Assembly (NCBI GenBank): GCA_900317305.1
Contig: ONGG01000002.1
Span: 62,001 to 126,000 of the forward strand
Reading direction: 5' to 3'
DNA from: an uncultured Prevotellaceae bacterium
Lineage (GTDB): Bacteria > Bacteroidota > Bacteroidia > Bacteroidales > Bacteroidaceae
Length of the DNA: 64,000 bases
Every line of letters starts with the position of its first letter. Position 1 is the first letter of the stretch. Shown piece by piece: positions 7,240-15,155 of this stretch. Under the pieces are notes generated by a model, which made no database searches, was not told where the DNA came from, and saw only the letters and a list, made by a program, of their open reading frames with translations. Both the position numbers and the translations under genes were made by a program.

Positions 7240-8112
7240 TTATGCGAGAGCGGCACGGCGGTTGATGAAGTATTGTTTTTCTTCGCTTGAAAGAAATGGT
7301 ATCTCTTCAATGGTGGTGCAGGTCGGGCACTCATATTTGAAAGAATACTCAACGAGTTTTGCGAGAAACATCACCCATTTTGAAATTTTCTCATAATCGG
7401 TCGTGCCTTGGTGCTGGCGAAACTCGATGGTTCGGTGGCGGTCGTATGCGACGGCGTTAACCTTGAAATAGCGGTCGAAGCGCATTGCACCCGCAATTTG
7501 CCGTTTTGTCGTACATTGGGCGAAGTTGATGCCTTGCAGTGAGTGGCACCATTGAGAATTGTTTGCGCGCCTTGAAACGGCCATAAATGAATCTATCGCC
7601 TTTTCTATTGCCTGATAATTGCGAACCAAACGGCAATAATGCTCGTCGCTCATGTTTGCGGCACCGATATGAACGTGAAGACCACAAGAGCGGTTAACCT
7701 TTGCGTCGATGCTTGCAAGCGCACTGCAAAGCGTTTTAAGGCTGTTGAGGCCGTTGTTGCCGTTGAGAACCGGCGAAACGACTTCTTGTGTGTTTACGCC
7801 AACAAGCGAAGAATCAGAAACGATTTTGAAATAGCGGTCGTTATCGTCATGGTTGTAACCTTCGCTTCGAACCGACAAGCCATTTGCGGCCGCAGCGGTG
7901 ATAAGTTGTTGGCGGGCGAAGTTGTAGCACTCAACCTCTACGCCGAAAGTGATTTTTGCGAAATCGAAATCACCGGGCAAAACGGCCTTGATTGAAAGCA
8001 ATACTTTCACATCTCTTTTTGAGAGGCCTAACTTGATAAGAGCGTTGCTCTTGCGGCGGTCGGTCATGTCGGCCTTCATGATGTCGGCAATTTGTTCGTT
8101 CAAAGTTTTCAT
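7240..8112 (-). CDS. Amidoligase (glutamine-synthetase-like fold)
   Basis: 290 residues from ATG 8112; the longer frame to 8220 runs through the promoter and operators. Motifs of the Amidoligase_2 family are visible: FGVEVE (about 48-53), CGLHVHIG (about 145-152) and IEFRQHQGT (about 232-240). These carry the Glu/His/Arg residues expected for ATP and metal binding. The N-terminal 40 residues are a small helical cap. Such enzymes form amide bonds between a carboxylate and an amine or peptide; the substrate is unknown. Paired with the amidotransferase at 6577-7101, it suggests a two-enzyme amidation system. Confidence 0.85.
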   Translation of the reverse strand: MKTLNEQIADIMKADMTDRRKSNALIKLGLSKRDVKVLLSIKAVLPGDFDFAKITFGVEVECYNFARQQLITAAAANGLSVRSEGYNHDDNDRYFKIVSDSSLVGVNTQEVVSPVLNGNNGLNSLKTLCSALASIDAKVNRSCGLHVHIGAANMSDEHYCRLVRNYQAIEKAIDSFMAVSRRANNSQWCHSLQGINFAQCTTKRQIAGAMRFDRYFKVNAVAYDRHRTIEFRQHQGTTDYEKISKWVMFLAKLVEYSFKYECPTCTTIEEIPFLSSEEKQYFINRRAALA

Positions 8113-8153
8113 ATTATAAAGTATTAAAGAAGTGAAACATGTTAATTGTATCG

Positions 8154-8323
8154 CAAAAGTAAGTATAAAAACGTATATTTCAAAATAAAAATACGTTTTT
8201 GAGCGAATATTTAAGAACAATTAAGAAAATACGCTTAAAACTAAACATTATTTCACAAAATTAGGCTTAAAACGTATTTTTACCTAAAAAATTTGGTAGA
8301 TTGAAAGAAAAGCAATATATTTG
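8154..8323. promoter_or_regulatory. Divergent promoters with operator repeats, second XRE unit
   Basis: The leftward -7 box TACTTTTG (complement of 8154-8161) serves the amidoligase. The rightward promoter has TTTG at 8292-8295 and TATATTTG at 8316-8323 with 20 bp between, serving the XRE gene at 8354. AAAACGTAT occurs at 8168-8176 and 8269-8277, and its complement ATACGTTTT at 8191-8199; a degenerate copy lies near 8226. They are candidate operators for the 8354 regulator. Confidence 0.65.
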
Positions 8324-8353
8324 CATCCTCGAAGTAAGTATAAAAGCGAAATT

Positions 8354-8614
8354 ATGGTAGATATTAAGAAAGTTATCCGAGCGCATGGTTACACGCTTGA
8401 AAAGGTTGCCACCGAACTGGGTGTCTCCAAGTCCACAATGACTCAGTTTGTGTCGGGCAATCCTACGCTATCCAGGCTCCAAGACATCGCCAATGTGCTT
8501 GGCATCCCCGTGAGTGAACTTGTCCGTGATGTGGATGCAAAATCCACCGAATGCATCGTCTGCCCCCACTGTGGGAAGGTAATCACCATTAAAGTGGAGC
8601 AGGACAATGGGTAA
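8354..8614 (+). CDS. XRE-family regulator with C-terminal zinc ribbon (second copy)
   Basis: 86 residues from ATG 8354. N-terminal lambda-type HTH (VATELGVSKSTMTQFVSGN recognition region) and C-terminal CIVCPHCGKVI with a CxxCxxC-like cluster. The architecture matches the 5495-5791 protein but its recognition helix differs, and so do the repeats in the adjoining promoters. That pattern fits two separate repressor-operator pairs. It overlaps the next gene by 8 nt (8607). Confidence 0.85.
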   Translation: MVDIKKVIRAHGYTLEKVATELGVSKSTMTQFVSGNPTLSRLQDIANVLGIPVSELVRDVDAKSTECIVCPHCGKVITIKVEQDNG

Positions 8615-9206
8615 GTATGAAAAAATAGACAAGGACAAGATTATCAGGTTCTGCGACAGGGTTCAAGAACTGGAGGATATGCAATACCACTATGACCCTT
8701 ATAGTGGTGACATCATTCCTACCCCAGACGGGAAACGCGATGAGGATATTTGCGGTCTTCTGTTGGATGCCTATGCCTTGTTGGGTGACATCGAGGAGGA
8801 GATAAAAAAAGACTATGCGAGTTTGCAACCCTATAGCATATCATTGGACAAAGAGGAAAGATTCATAACGTCAGCCAAAAAACTGCTTGACACCTATCAT
8901 CTCAAATTCCCTGATAGGGACTTCGGCAAACTAAAAAAATACTTCAAGCCTGAATTTAACAATAAGTGGTTTGACAATTCCTTCGTCCCCAGGCTGAATC
9001 GTAAATGGAACAAGAAGGATTGTGCGAGAATCGCATATCTGATTTTTCGCAGCAAGAATAGGAATACCAAAAATGTAGGTACTGTATTCTCTGAATTCCA
9101 TAGGCGGTTCTGTGAAATAGTCAAGGGGGAATACACGGCAGAGTATAAGCCTAACAAACTTGAATCAGACTTGGGGGCAATACCAGATGAATTTCGGTTC
9201 TTGTAA
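8607..9206 (+). CDS. Hypothetical protein coupled to XRE regulator
   Basis: 199 residues, mainly helical and charged: Asp/Lys-rich N-terminus, a central acidic helix (LLLDAYALLGDIEEEIKK) and a basic C-terminal half (FVPRLNRKWNKKDCARIAYLIF). No recognised family. It starts inside the end of the regulator gene (8-nt overlap), so translation is probably coupled. Transcription ends at the hairpin 9243-9265. Confidence 0.7.
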   Translation: MGKYEKIDKDKIIRFCDRVQELEDMQYHYDPYSGDIIPTPDGKRDEDICGLLLDAYALLGDIEEEIKKDYASLQPYSISLDKEERFITSAKKLLDTYHLKFPDRDFGKLKKYFKPEFNNKWFDNSFVPRLNRKWNKKDCARIAYLIFRSKNRNTKNVGTVFSEFHRRFCEIVKGEYTAEYKPNKLESDLGAIPDEFRFL

Positions 9207-9242
9207 TTTCAATCCCCTCATACTATCCCCTCATTTTCTTTT

Positions 9243-9272
9243 AAGTCGCTCATTCAGAGCGGCTTATTTTTT
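9243..9272 (+). terminator. Terminator after 8354-9206 unit
   Basis: A 9-bp stem (9243-9251 with 9257-9265, one G-T pair) and a 5-nt loop are followed by A and seven T. Confidence 0.75.
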
Positions 9273-9311
9273 TGTGACTATCCCCTTTTCCTTTTTTGGT
9301 TGTTTTGTGTT

Positions 9312-9319
9312 TAATTTTG
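9312..9319 (+). promoter_or_regulatory. -7 box of the rightward early/replication operon
   Basis: TAATTTTG matches TAnnTTTG and lies 34 bp before the first ATG (9354) of a long co-directional series. No clear operator repeats were seen around it. Confidence 0.5.
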
Positions 9320-9353
9320 CATCATTGTAACAAATCAATAACGCAATAAAGAA

Positions 9354-9653
9354 ATGACGGACAACAGCCAACTCATAAATTCTGTGCTCATACAGGGCGC
9401 AACGCTTGCGGACATCGAGGCCATGATAGACCGTGCCGTGGCCAAGCGCATGGAGGACTTCTATGAATCCATTCGGCACAAGCCGCCAGTCCTCGTCAGG
9501 AGGAAGGACGCAGCCAAGCTGCTGGGCGTGTCCTTGCCCACTCTCGACGCATACGGGGAACACGGCATACTGCACCCGAAGCACCTGGGCGGACGTGTCT
9601 ACTACGATGAAGAAGAAATATTAAAATACCAAAAAACTAAAAAAAGTAAATAA
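9354..9653 (+). CDS. Excisionase-type DNA-binding protein (HTH_17)
   Basis: 99 residues. Helical N-terminal half (about 15-45), then a winged-helix excisionase-like domain: VRRKDAAKLLGVSLPTLDAY recognition region and a YYDEEEILKYQ wing end. Proteins like this are recombination directionality factors or regulators on Bacteroides elements. First gene of the rightward arm, 2 bp before the next gene. Confidence 0.75.
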   Translation: MTDNSQLINSVLIQGATLADIEAMIDRAVAKRMEDFYESIRHKPPVLVRRKDAAKLLGVSLPTLDAYGEHGILHPKHLGGRVYYDEEEILKYQKTKKSK

Positions 9654-9655
9654 CT

Positions 9656-9859
9656 ATGATTGAACAAACAAAAAAAATGATTGTCGACAAGTGGTTTAAC
9701 TACTGCAAGAGACACGGGATTATCTATCAGCAACCCTCAGACGTTGACTTCGACGAGCAGAAAGACGAAGCAACCCTCAGCAACATTAACGGCACGTTCG
9801 CCAAAATCATCAATTACAGCGGACGAGCCAAGTTCATTCTTGACGTGAAGGAATTTTAA
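9656..9859 (+). CDS. Small hypothetical protein
   Basis: 67 residues. Charged, with an N-terminal basic helix (KKMIVDKWFNYCKRHG), an acidic middle, and a C-terminal beta-like end. No recognised motif. Directly after the excisionase-type gene in the same transcript. Confidence 0.6.
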   Translation: MIEQTKKMIVDKWFNYCKRHGIIYQQPSDVDFDEQKDEATLSNINGTFAKIINYSGRAKFILDVKEF

Positions 9860-9937
9860 TGTCTTCATAGATGTGGAGGCGGTGGCAATACGGCCACCCC
9901 TCCTTGATAGAGGAACAAATCGATTAAGAATACAGAT

Positions 9938-10192
9938 ATGGAAGAAATGACAACTATCGCGGACGAGTGCATCCTCATGGGCGCACCCCGCATCATCAAG
10001 AAGAATGGTGGTTACCTCGCTAATATAATCAGGCGTATCGCCGACAACTATGACAGCAGCGACTTCGATGGTGTGGCTTGCCTCGCTGACATCCAGCTGG
10101 CAAAGGACAACTGCCGTGCCATAATAGAAGCGGCAGAGCTGACCCTCTCATCTCTAGATAATCTTAGAAATGAAGTTGTAACTGGTAAATAA
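9938..10192 (+). CDS. Small hypothetical protein
   Basis: 84 residues, predicted mostly helical, with several Cys and Asp residues in the middle (SSDFDGVACLADIQLAKDNC). No family recognised. It is 9 bp upstream of the next gene. Confidence 0.6.
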   Translation: MEEMTTIADECILMGAPRIIKKNGGYLANIIRRIADNYDSSDFDGVACLADIQLAKDNCRAIIEAAELTLSSLDNLRNEVVTGK

Positions 10193-10201
10193 AAAACAGC
10201 T

Positions 10202-10471
10202 ATGACTCAAAGAGCAAAGGAATACCTAAACGACCCCGACTTCTTCACGCTGAAGCAGGCCGCAGAGGAGACAGGGCTTAACCAGGTGACATTTAGGAAG
10301 TATGCAGCTAACATCGGTATCAGCGGCAGACCCATCTCCAAGTACACTTTTTTTACAAACGATGAAGTGGAGAAAGTGCGGGAACTTATTAAAAAACAGG
10401 CTCACGTATGGCTCAGGATGCTGGAGAATGCAACGGGTGTGAGATGGGCACCTACACAAGAAAAAAATTAA
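10202..10471 (+). CDS. Small helix-turn-helix protein
   Basis: 89 residues. FTLKQAAEETGLNQVTFRKYA reads as an HTH of the MerR/excisionase type, followed by a wing-like ISKYTFFTNDEVEKV. A DNA-binding role is likely; its target is not evident. Confidence 0.65.
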   Translation: MTQRAKEYLNDPDFFTLKQAAEETGLNQVTFRKYAANIGISGRPISKYTFFTNDEVEKVRELIKKQAHVWLRMLENATGVRWAPTQEKN

Positions 10472-10490
10472 CGAAAAAAAAGGATAACAA

Positions 10491-10748
10491 ATGACAGCAG
10501 AAGAGAAGAAGATGCGCGACTTTTTGCGCGCAGAAATGAACAACAGAGAGTTTACACTAGAGCAACTGGACAGGGTTGCCGCAGTGCTTTATCCTCATGA
10601 CGGTTCGGATGAGAGCGTACGCCGTGCCTCCCGTCAGTTCGGGAATGATATGATAAAGTGGGCGAAGGAAGTCAATGACGAGCAGGAGCGGAAGCACCCC
10701 AAGCCCATGACCGAGGACGAAATCGTGGCTCTTGCCGCTATTATGTAA
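10491..10748 (+). CDS. Small hypothetical protein
   Basis: 85 residues, helical and highly charged, with an EQLDRVAAVLYPHDGSDESVRRAS region. No recognised domain. It lies between an HTH gene and the 127-residue unknown gene, all in the same direction with gaps of about 20 bp. Confidence 0.6.
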   Translation: MTAEEKKMRDFLRAEMNNREFTLEQLDRVAAVLYPHDGSDESVRRASRQFGNDMIKWAKEVNDEQERKHPKPMTEDEIVALAAIM

Positions 10749-10766
10749 CATTTAACAGCAGGGACA

Positions 10767-11150
10767 ATGGCATATTTACACGAAGAACACCCACACTTCG
10801 ACTGCCAGCGATTCGAGGAGGAAGTCTTTAGCAACGGAACTAAAGACCCGTTCCACCGGCGGCTTGCAGACATCCGCTGCTGGCGAGACTGCCAAGAGTA
10901 TTTCGGGCTCGCTCCGCTCCACGTCGAAGAAAGAGCACTCAGGGACGGGTTTATGAGCCAGAAACTCTACGAAGCCCTTGAGCACAAGCTGGGCAAACAA
11001 AGGCTCGCAGGCTACTTCACGGAGAAGCCCGCCCCCAAGAAAACCAAAGAGCAGCAGGAAGAGGAAGACCTGATAACCATGATGTTCGGCAATGTGAATG
11101 ACTATAGCCGATTGCGCATTCACAGGCTGGGGAAAGGGAACATTAAGTAA
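10767..11150 (+). CDS. Hypothetical protein upstream of RepA-like ATPase
   Basis: 127 residues. His/Asp/Glu-rich N-terminus, a helical middle and a Lys/Glu-rich low-complexity stretch (PAPKKTKEQQEEEDL, about 91-105), then a short basic tail. No family recognised. Adjacent to the ATPase gene by 18 bp, so a replication accessory role is possible but unproven. Confidence 0.6.
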   Translation: MAYLHEEHPHFDCQRFEEEVFSNGTKDPFHRRLADIRCWRDCQEYFGLAPLHVEERALRDGFMSQKLYEALEHKLGKQRLAGYFTEKPAPKKTKEQQEEEDLITMMFGNVNDYSRLRIHRLGKGNIK

Positions 11151-11168
11151 CACTCTACGCGCGCGTAT

Positions 11169-12227
11169 ATGACGTTAGATGACCAAATGAGCCAAGAAAC
11201 CGCCCAAACGCCCCAAGGCACTGAGCAGCAGACCCCACCGCAAACATGGCAGGAGCGTTTCAAGTCTTTTCTGAGCCGTGGGTGGTTCAACGACCTCGAC
11301 GAGACCATAACACGGCCAAACTTCCGCTTTAACATCATGGGCGTGGAATGCGTGCCGAGCGGTGAGATTACCGCCGTTTCGGGTAAGGCAGGAGCGGGCA
11401 AATCTACCGCCCTTGCCATTCTCGTCGGTGTTCTCATCGGCAGAACGGACTTCGCTGGCATCCGCTGTGTAACGCCCTGTCGTAAAGTCTTGTGGATAGA
11501 TACAGAGAAAGGAGAATACACCTGCCAGCAGAAGATGTCCGTTTTCAGACGTGTGGCGAACATAGACAGCTCCAAGCGTCTGGAGGACGTGGGCGTGAAC
11601 TTTGCGCTGATGAGACAAGAGACCACAGAGGATAGGCTCTTGTTCGTTGATGCACTCGCACAGCTTGACAATTACGATGCTATAGTTATCGACGGCATTT
11701 TTGACTTGACGAAAGACCCTGACAAGGAGTATTCCCCCGTCACCGACCTGATGCGCAGGTTGGCCGACAAAGGGGCTTCCGTCTTTGCCATGCTGCACAC
11801 GAACAAGTCAGACGATAACATGCGGTATGCCCTTGGCACAGAACTGCAACGATTGGCGACAACAAGACTCGATGTCGAGTTCAAGGGAGGACAGCACATC
11901 ATCAGACACACCAAGAGCAATGACAGCGCACTTGCGCCAGAGGTGGCGTTTGTGTTTGACGAAGTAGGAAACGTAGTACCAGCCAGCCAATCACCCGAAG
12001 TCAAAGCCGAAGAAGTTGCAGAAGCAAATCGGGAGGAACTCAGGAATTTAATGGTTGCCGCTTTTGGAGAAGCAGAGACAATGCGAAGCACGGACATAAT
12101 GAATAGAGTTATGCAGATTAAAAATTGTAAGGAAAGAACCGCCAAAAGTCGGATTTCCGAAGCCAAGGCGAAAGGGATAATAAAGGTTGCACCAAAAGGT
12201 AGTGAGTATGTGCTTTCAGGGTATTAG
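11169..12227 (+). CDS. RepA-like RecA-fold ATPase (helicase/replication initiator)
   Basis: 352 residues. Walker A GKAGAGKST at 72-80, a conserved WIDTEKG strand at about 115, and Walker B YDAIVIDG at about 175-182. These place it in the AAA_25/RepA group of replicative ATPases. The last 60 residues (about 285-350) form a winged-helix-like domain with Lys/Arg-rich end. Directly downstream are iteron-like repeats and the primase-like gene, so it likely initiates or helps load the element's replication. Helicase versus loader cannot be decided from sequence alone. Confidence 0.8.
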   Translation: MTLDDQMSQETAQTPQGTEQQTPPQTWQERFKSFLSRGWFNDLDETITRPNFRFNIMGVECVPSGEITAVSGKAGAGKSTALAILVGVLIGRTDFAGIRCVTPCRKVLWIDTEKGEYTCQQKMSVFRRVANIDSSKRLEDVGVNFALMRQETTEDRLLFVDALAQLDNYDAIVIDGIFDLTKDPDKEYSPVTDLMRRLADKGASVFAMLHTNKSDDNMRYALGTELQRLATTRLDVEFKGGQHIIRHTKSNDSALAPEVAFVFDEVGNVVPASQSPEVKAEEVAEANREELRNLMVAAFGEAETMRSTDIMNRVMQIKNCKERTAKSRISEAKAKGIIKVAPKGSEYVLSGY

Positions 12228-12354
12228 CAATGTTTAGTGCAACACTACACCCCATATATAAATATATGGGGGTGTGTAGGATTGCACCAAAATTTTGCAC
12301 TAAATACCAAGGGTGCATTTGCACCACGATTACACCAAATTTGCACCTTGCACC
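12187..12354. promoter_or_regulatory. Iteron-like TTGCACC repeats, candidate replication origin
   Basis: TTGCACC occurs at 12187, 12282, 12319, 12341 and 12348, with TTGCACT at 12295 and, inverted, at 12236. A long imperfect palindrome centred on about 12260 (arms CCCATATAT / ATATATGGG) and AT-rich flanks lie among them. The 149-bp gap holds no gene and sits between the ATPase and primase genes, where origins of small replicons usually are. Origin function is inference. Confidence 0.6.
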
Positions 12355-12376
12355 AAACCACGATAAAATTATTATA

Positions 12377-13582
12377 ATGGACGTACAGACGACAAACATA
12401 TTCACACGGCAGATGAGCCGCCTCCGTAGGGTGACATTGCAGCAACACGAACTGGCGGACGGCATCCTCACGCAGACCATCGGCGGCTTCATCGACCCCA
12501 GAATGCAGTATCGGTACATCCGGCAAATAACGGAAATCCGCTCGCTCTGTTCTACACTTGAAGAAAAAGAACGGAACAAGAAGAAAATCGCTCAAATAAA
12601 GTTATCCTTGCCAGCAGGTATCGTTTCTGCGGTGGTTGTCGGCGGCATAGGCAAAGACAGCGTTAAGGAGAAAAACGGCGTTATCTGCATCGACATCGAC
12701 GCTAAGGACAATCCCGCCATCACCGATTGGCAGGCTTTCAAGCATGAGATTGCTAAGAGCCGTTTCATCGCCTACGCTGGTCTTTCCGTCAGCGGTCTCG
12801 GCGTGTTCGCCATGATTCCCATTGCTGACCCTGAGCGGCATGAAGAACACTACGAGGCTATCGTGCAAGATTTCAAGAAGGCGACTTTCACATTCACGCA
12901 AGAGGGGGAAAGTGAACCTATTACCCTTGATGGTGTTAACCTCGACCAATCATGTAAAGACATATCCCGCAAACGATTCGTGTCATACGACCCACAGCCT
13001 TACATCAATACGGCGGCGCAAGTTTACTGCAAGACCTACGTCCCGCCAATCCTACAGCCAAGATTCATGCGGACATACTCTGGACCGCAGACATGGAGTT
13101 TGCGAGGATGGCTCGACGTTCACGGCATCACCTACAACATGAGAGAGCGACACGGCGGCATCCAATACGTCGTCACTTGTCCTTGGCACGAACTGCACAG
13201 CAGTAGAAGCCGTGGTGAGAGCGTGATATTTGAGCATCCTAACGGCGCGGTCGGCTATAAATGTATGCACAGCCATTGTGCGGAAAAGAGATGGATAGAC
13301 TACAGAGAGTTTTATGAGCCGAGAAGAGAACGGGTGCAGACTGTCGGCACAAGCCGAGAGTTGCCCCCTGGACAGATTGCAGATTTCAGGGCATTGGTGG
13401 CACAATCCTCACAGCGTTGCAAAGTGTCTCTGCACTCAACGGCGGAAGTCATCGCTCCCGTTCAGGCAAATAATCCAGCTGTCGGGGAGTTGGTTGAGGC
13501 TCTCGATTTGGAGGTGCTTTGGTCGCCCGAGGAAGTGCGAAAGTGGCAGCAAAAAGTCGAATTGGAGGGATGTCCATTCTAA
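12377..13582 (+). CDS. Primase-like protein of BT4734/VirE-N type
   Basis: 401 residues from ATG 12377; the longer frame from 12230 would read through the iteron region. An N-terminal BT4734-like domain (about 1-230) with ICIDIDAKDN (about 98-107), whose acidic pairs resemble archaeo-eukaryotic primase active sites. A C-terminal segment CPWH..(about 40)..CMHSHC (about 268-304) looks like a zinc-binding primase finger. It follows the iteron gap and precedes RusA by three genes, consistent with DNA synthesis initiation. Confidence 0.75.
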   Translation: MDVQTTNIFTRQMSRLRRVTLQQHELADGILTQTIGGFIDPRMQYRYIRQITEIRSLCSTLEEKERNKKKIAQIKLSLPAGIVSAVVVGGIGKDSVKEKNGVICIDIDAKDNPAITDWQAFKHEIAKSRFIAYAGLSVSGLGVFAMIPIADPERHEEHYEAIVQDFKKATFTFTQEGESEPITLDGVNLDQSCKDISRKRFVSYDPQPYINTAAQVYCKTYVPPILQPRFMRTYSGPQTWSLRGWLDVHGITYNMRERHGGIQYVVTCPWHELHSSRSRGESVIFEHPNGAVGYKCMHSHCAEKRWIDYREFYEPRRERVQTVGTSRELPPGQIADFRALVAQSSQRCKVSLHSTAEVIAPVQANNPAVGELVEALDLEVLWSPEEVRKWQQKVELEGCPF

Positions 13583-13791
13583 CGCAAAAGATTATGAACA
13601 GGGTAACGGACAACGAACTTGCAGACTTCATCCATGACTTCGGATGGAGGAACAGTGAAACAAACGAGAAGAGATTGCTTGCCAAACTCACGGCTCGCTT
13701 CTATGGCAGGGAGAATCCCCGCCAACTGCTATACCGCTGCGAGCACTTACATCTGATACGAACCGATGATGAGAAGATAACAATATTATGA
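13570..13791 (+). CDS. Small winged-helix-like protein (single-copy domain)
   Basis: 73 residues from ATG 13570, which overlaps the stop of the primase-like gene by 13 nt. The 60-residue domain (ELADFIHDFGWRNSETNEKR ... LHLIRTDDEKITIL) is repeated twice, diverged, in the next protein. It resembles a small winged helix ending in a KITIL wing strand. It joins the next gene by an ATGA overlap. Function unknown. Confidence 0.6.
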   Translation: MSILTQKIMNRVTDNELADFIHDFGWRNSETNEKRLLAKLTARFYGRENPRQLLYRCEHLHLIRTDDEKITIL

Positions 13792-14219
13792 GCAAGGACA
13801 ATAAGAAAACCAAAAGGCGCGAGCTGTGGAAGTTCTGCCTAAAACTTTATGAAAAATACGGGTCAGCCATGGATGCCACCCGCTTCAAGAACGAGCTACA
13901 CATGCGGTTCTATGGAGAAGACACCAAGGAATTGTTTGCGCTTGGGCTGAAGAAGAGGCTCTATCACCTCAAAGTCGGCAACTTGATTTTTTTGGTCAAT
14001 AGACGGATAACGGATAACAATATGAAAGAGATTCCGGATGATGATTTGAGAGCATTCTGCAAATGGTGCAGATTCAAAGGGAGGGTGAGTGAGGAGGTGC
14101 TCGTCACATGCATGTGCGGACACTTCCACAGTTTTCCCAAGGCGATGAAAGAGCAACTGAGGCGGATGCAGTCCCTCGGCCTCATCACGGTCAACAAAGA
14201 CAAGACCATCACAATATGA
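13788..14219 (+). CDS. Two-domain paralogue of the preceding small protein
   Basis: 143 residues with two copies of the domain in the previous gene (about 10-75 and 78-143). Shared traits are the RRELWKFC / DDLRAFCKW starts, an MRFYG-type middle, and a LITVNKDKTITI end. The pair arose by duplication and fusion. Possibly DNA-binding; no family recognised. ATGA overlaps on both sides indicate coupled translation. Confidence 0.65.
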   Translation: MSKDNKKTKRRELWKFCLKLYEKYGSAMDATRFKNELHMRFYGEDTKELFALGLKKRLYHLKVGNLIFLVNRRITDNNMKEIPDDDLRAFCKWCRFKGRVSEEVLVTCMCGHFHSFPKAMKEQLRRMQSLGLITVNKDKTITI

Positions 14220-14725
14220 AGATAGACCCATTCCCCGGCACATTGGAGCGCAGCTCCAGTTGGGGCACTCCTTATGTCACGACGGAGGAGCAGGCGGCGT
14301 GGCTATGTAAGTGGTATCCGGTTTGCAACAATGATGTCATCGCCAAGATGATGGGGATAGGCTGTAGCACTGTCATTCGCTTCGCCAAACGGATGGGCAT
14401 CGTCAAGGACAAAGGGGCTTTATCACGACGATATGGCGAAATACAAAGAAAGATAATCGAGAGCGAGCGCAGGCGTGACAGATGGGGACTGCCGAGGCGT
14501 ACCGCCTACCACTTGCCCCACAATAATTTAACAAAACGGGAAATTATACGCAGGTGGAAAGCAAAAAAGAAATGGGGGTACATCGTCGTGGATGCACGGA
14601 CAGAGGAATGGAACAAGCGCAAGGTCATCTACTATGATGGGAACACAAGTCGCAGCAAGAAGTTTGAGAAATACTGCAGGAAAGCGGGATTCCACATAAA
14701 AGAATGGGATGAAAGAAACGATTGA
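14216..14725 (+). CDS. HTH-containing hypothetical protein
   Basis: 169 residues from ATG 14216 (ATGA overlap with the previous gene). A homeodomain-like HTH (NDVIAKMMGIGCSTVIRFAK, about 38-57) is followed by a very basic region (RRYGEIQRKIIESERRRDRW) and a C-terminal segment with tyrosines and lysines. Probably nucleic-acid binding. Just upstream of the RusA gene. Confidence 0.65.
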   Translation: MKIDPFPGTLERSSSWGTPYVTTEEQAAWLCKWYPVCNNDVIAKMMGIGCSTVIRFAKRMGIVKDKGALSRRYGEIQRKIIESERRRDRWGLPRRTAYHLPHNNLTKREIIRRWKAKKKWGYIVVDARTEEWNKRKVIYYDGNTSRSKKFEKYCRKAGFHIKEWDERND

Positions 14726-14743
14726 CTTAAGACAAGGATAACA

Positions 14744-15145
14744 ATGAATAATGAAGGACAAAGAACAGACCTGATATGGGAGACCATACAGGGACAGCCT
14801 ATCGGCAAGGCCAACAACTACCAAGCCGTCCCCGACGGGCAAGGTGGTAAAAGAATCATCAAGAATGAGAAAATAAGGGCGTATGAACGCAGTTTCAACG
14901 ACCAGTGTAAAATCTATCGAGGCAAAGGTATAAACCGCCCCTTTAGGCTTCATATCATCGTCTATGAGAGCAGCAACGCCTATGACCTTGACAACTGCCT
15001 TAAAACTGTCCTCGACTGCCTGCAATATGCTGGGGCGATAACCAACGACAACCTTTGTGTAGGGATTAAAGCCACGAAGAAGATTGACCGCCGGAATCCG
15101 CGCATTGTGTACGGCCTCGAGGAGCTTGAACCAACACTTTTTTAA
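14744..15145 (+). CDS. rusA: RusA-family Holliday junction resolvase
   Basis: 133 residues. The RusA signature is present: DLDNCLKTVLDCLQ (about 80-93) with the paired Asp and the Lys, then NDNL at about 98-101. The N-terminus IQGQPIGKANNY is the family's usual opening. It would resolve branched replication or recombination intermediates before packaging. Located between replication genes and morphogenesis genes, as in many phages. Confidence 0.85.
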   Translation: MNNEGQRTDLIWETIQGQPIGKANNYQAVPDGQGGKRIIKNEKIRAYERSFNDQCKIYRGKGINRPFRLHIIVYESSNAYDLDNCLKTVLDCLQYAGAITNDNLCVGIKATKKIDRRNPRIVYGLEELEPTLF

Positions 15146-15155
15146 TACGAAAGAA

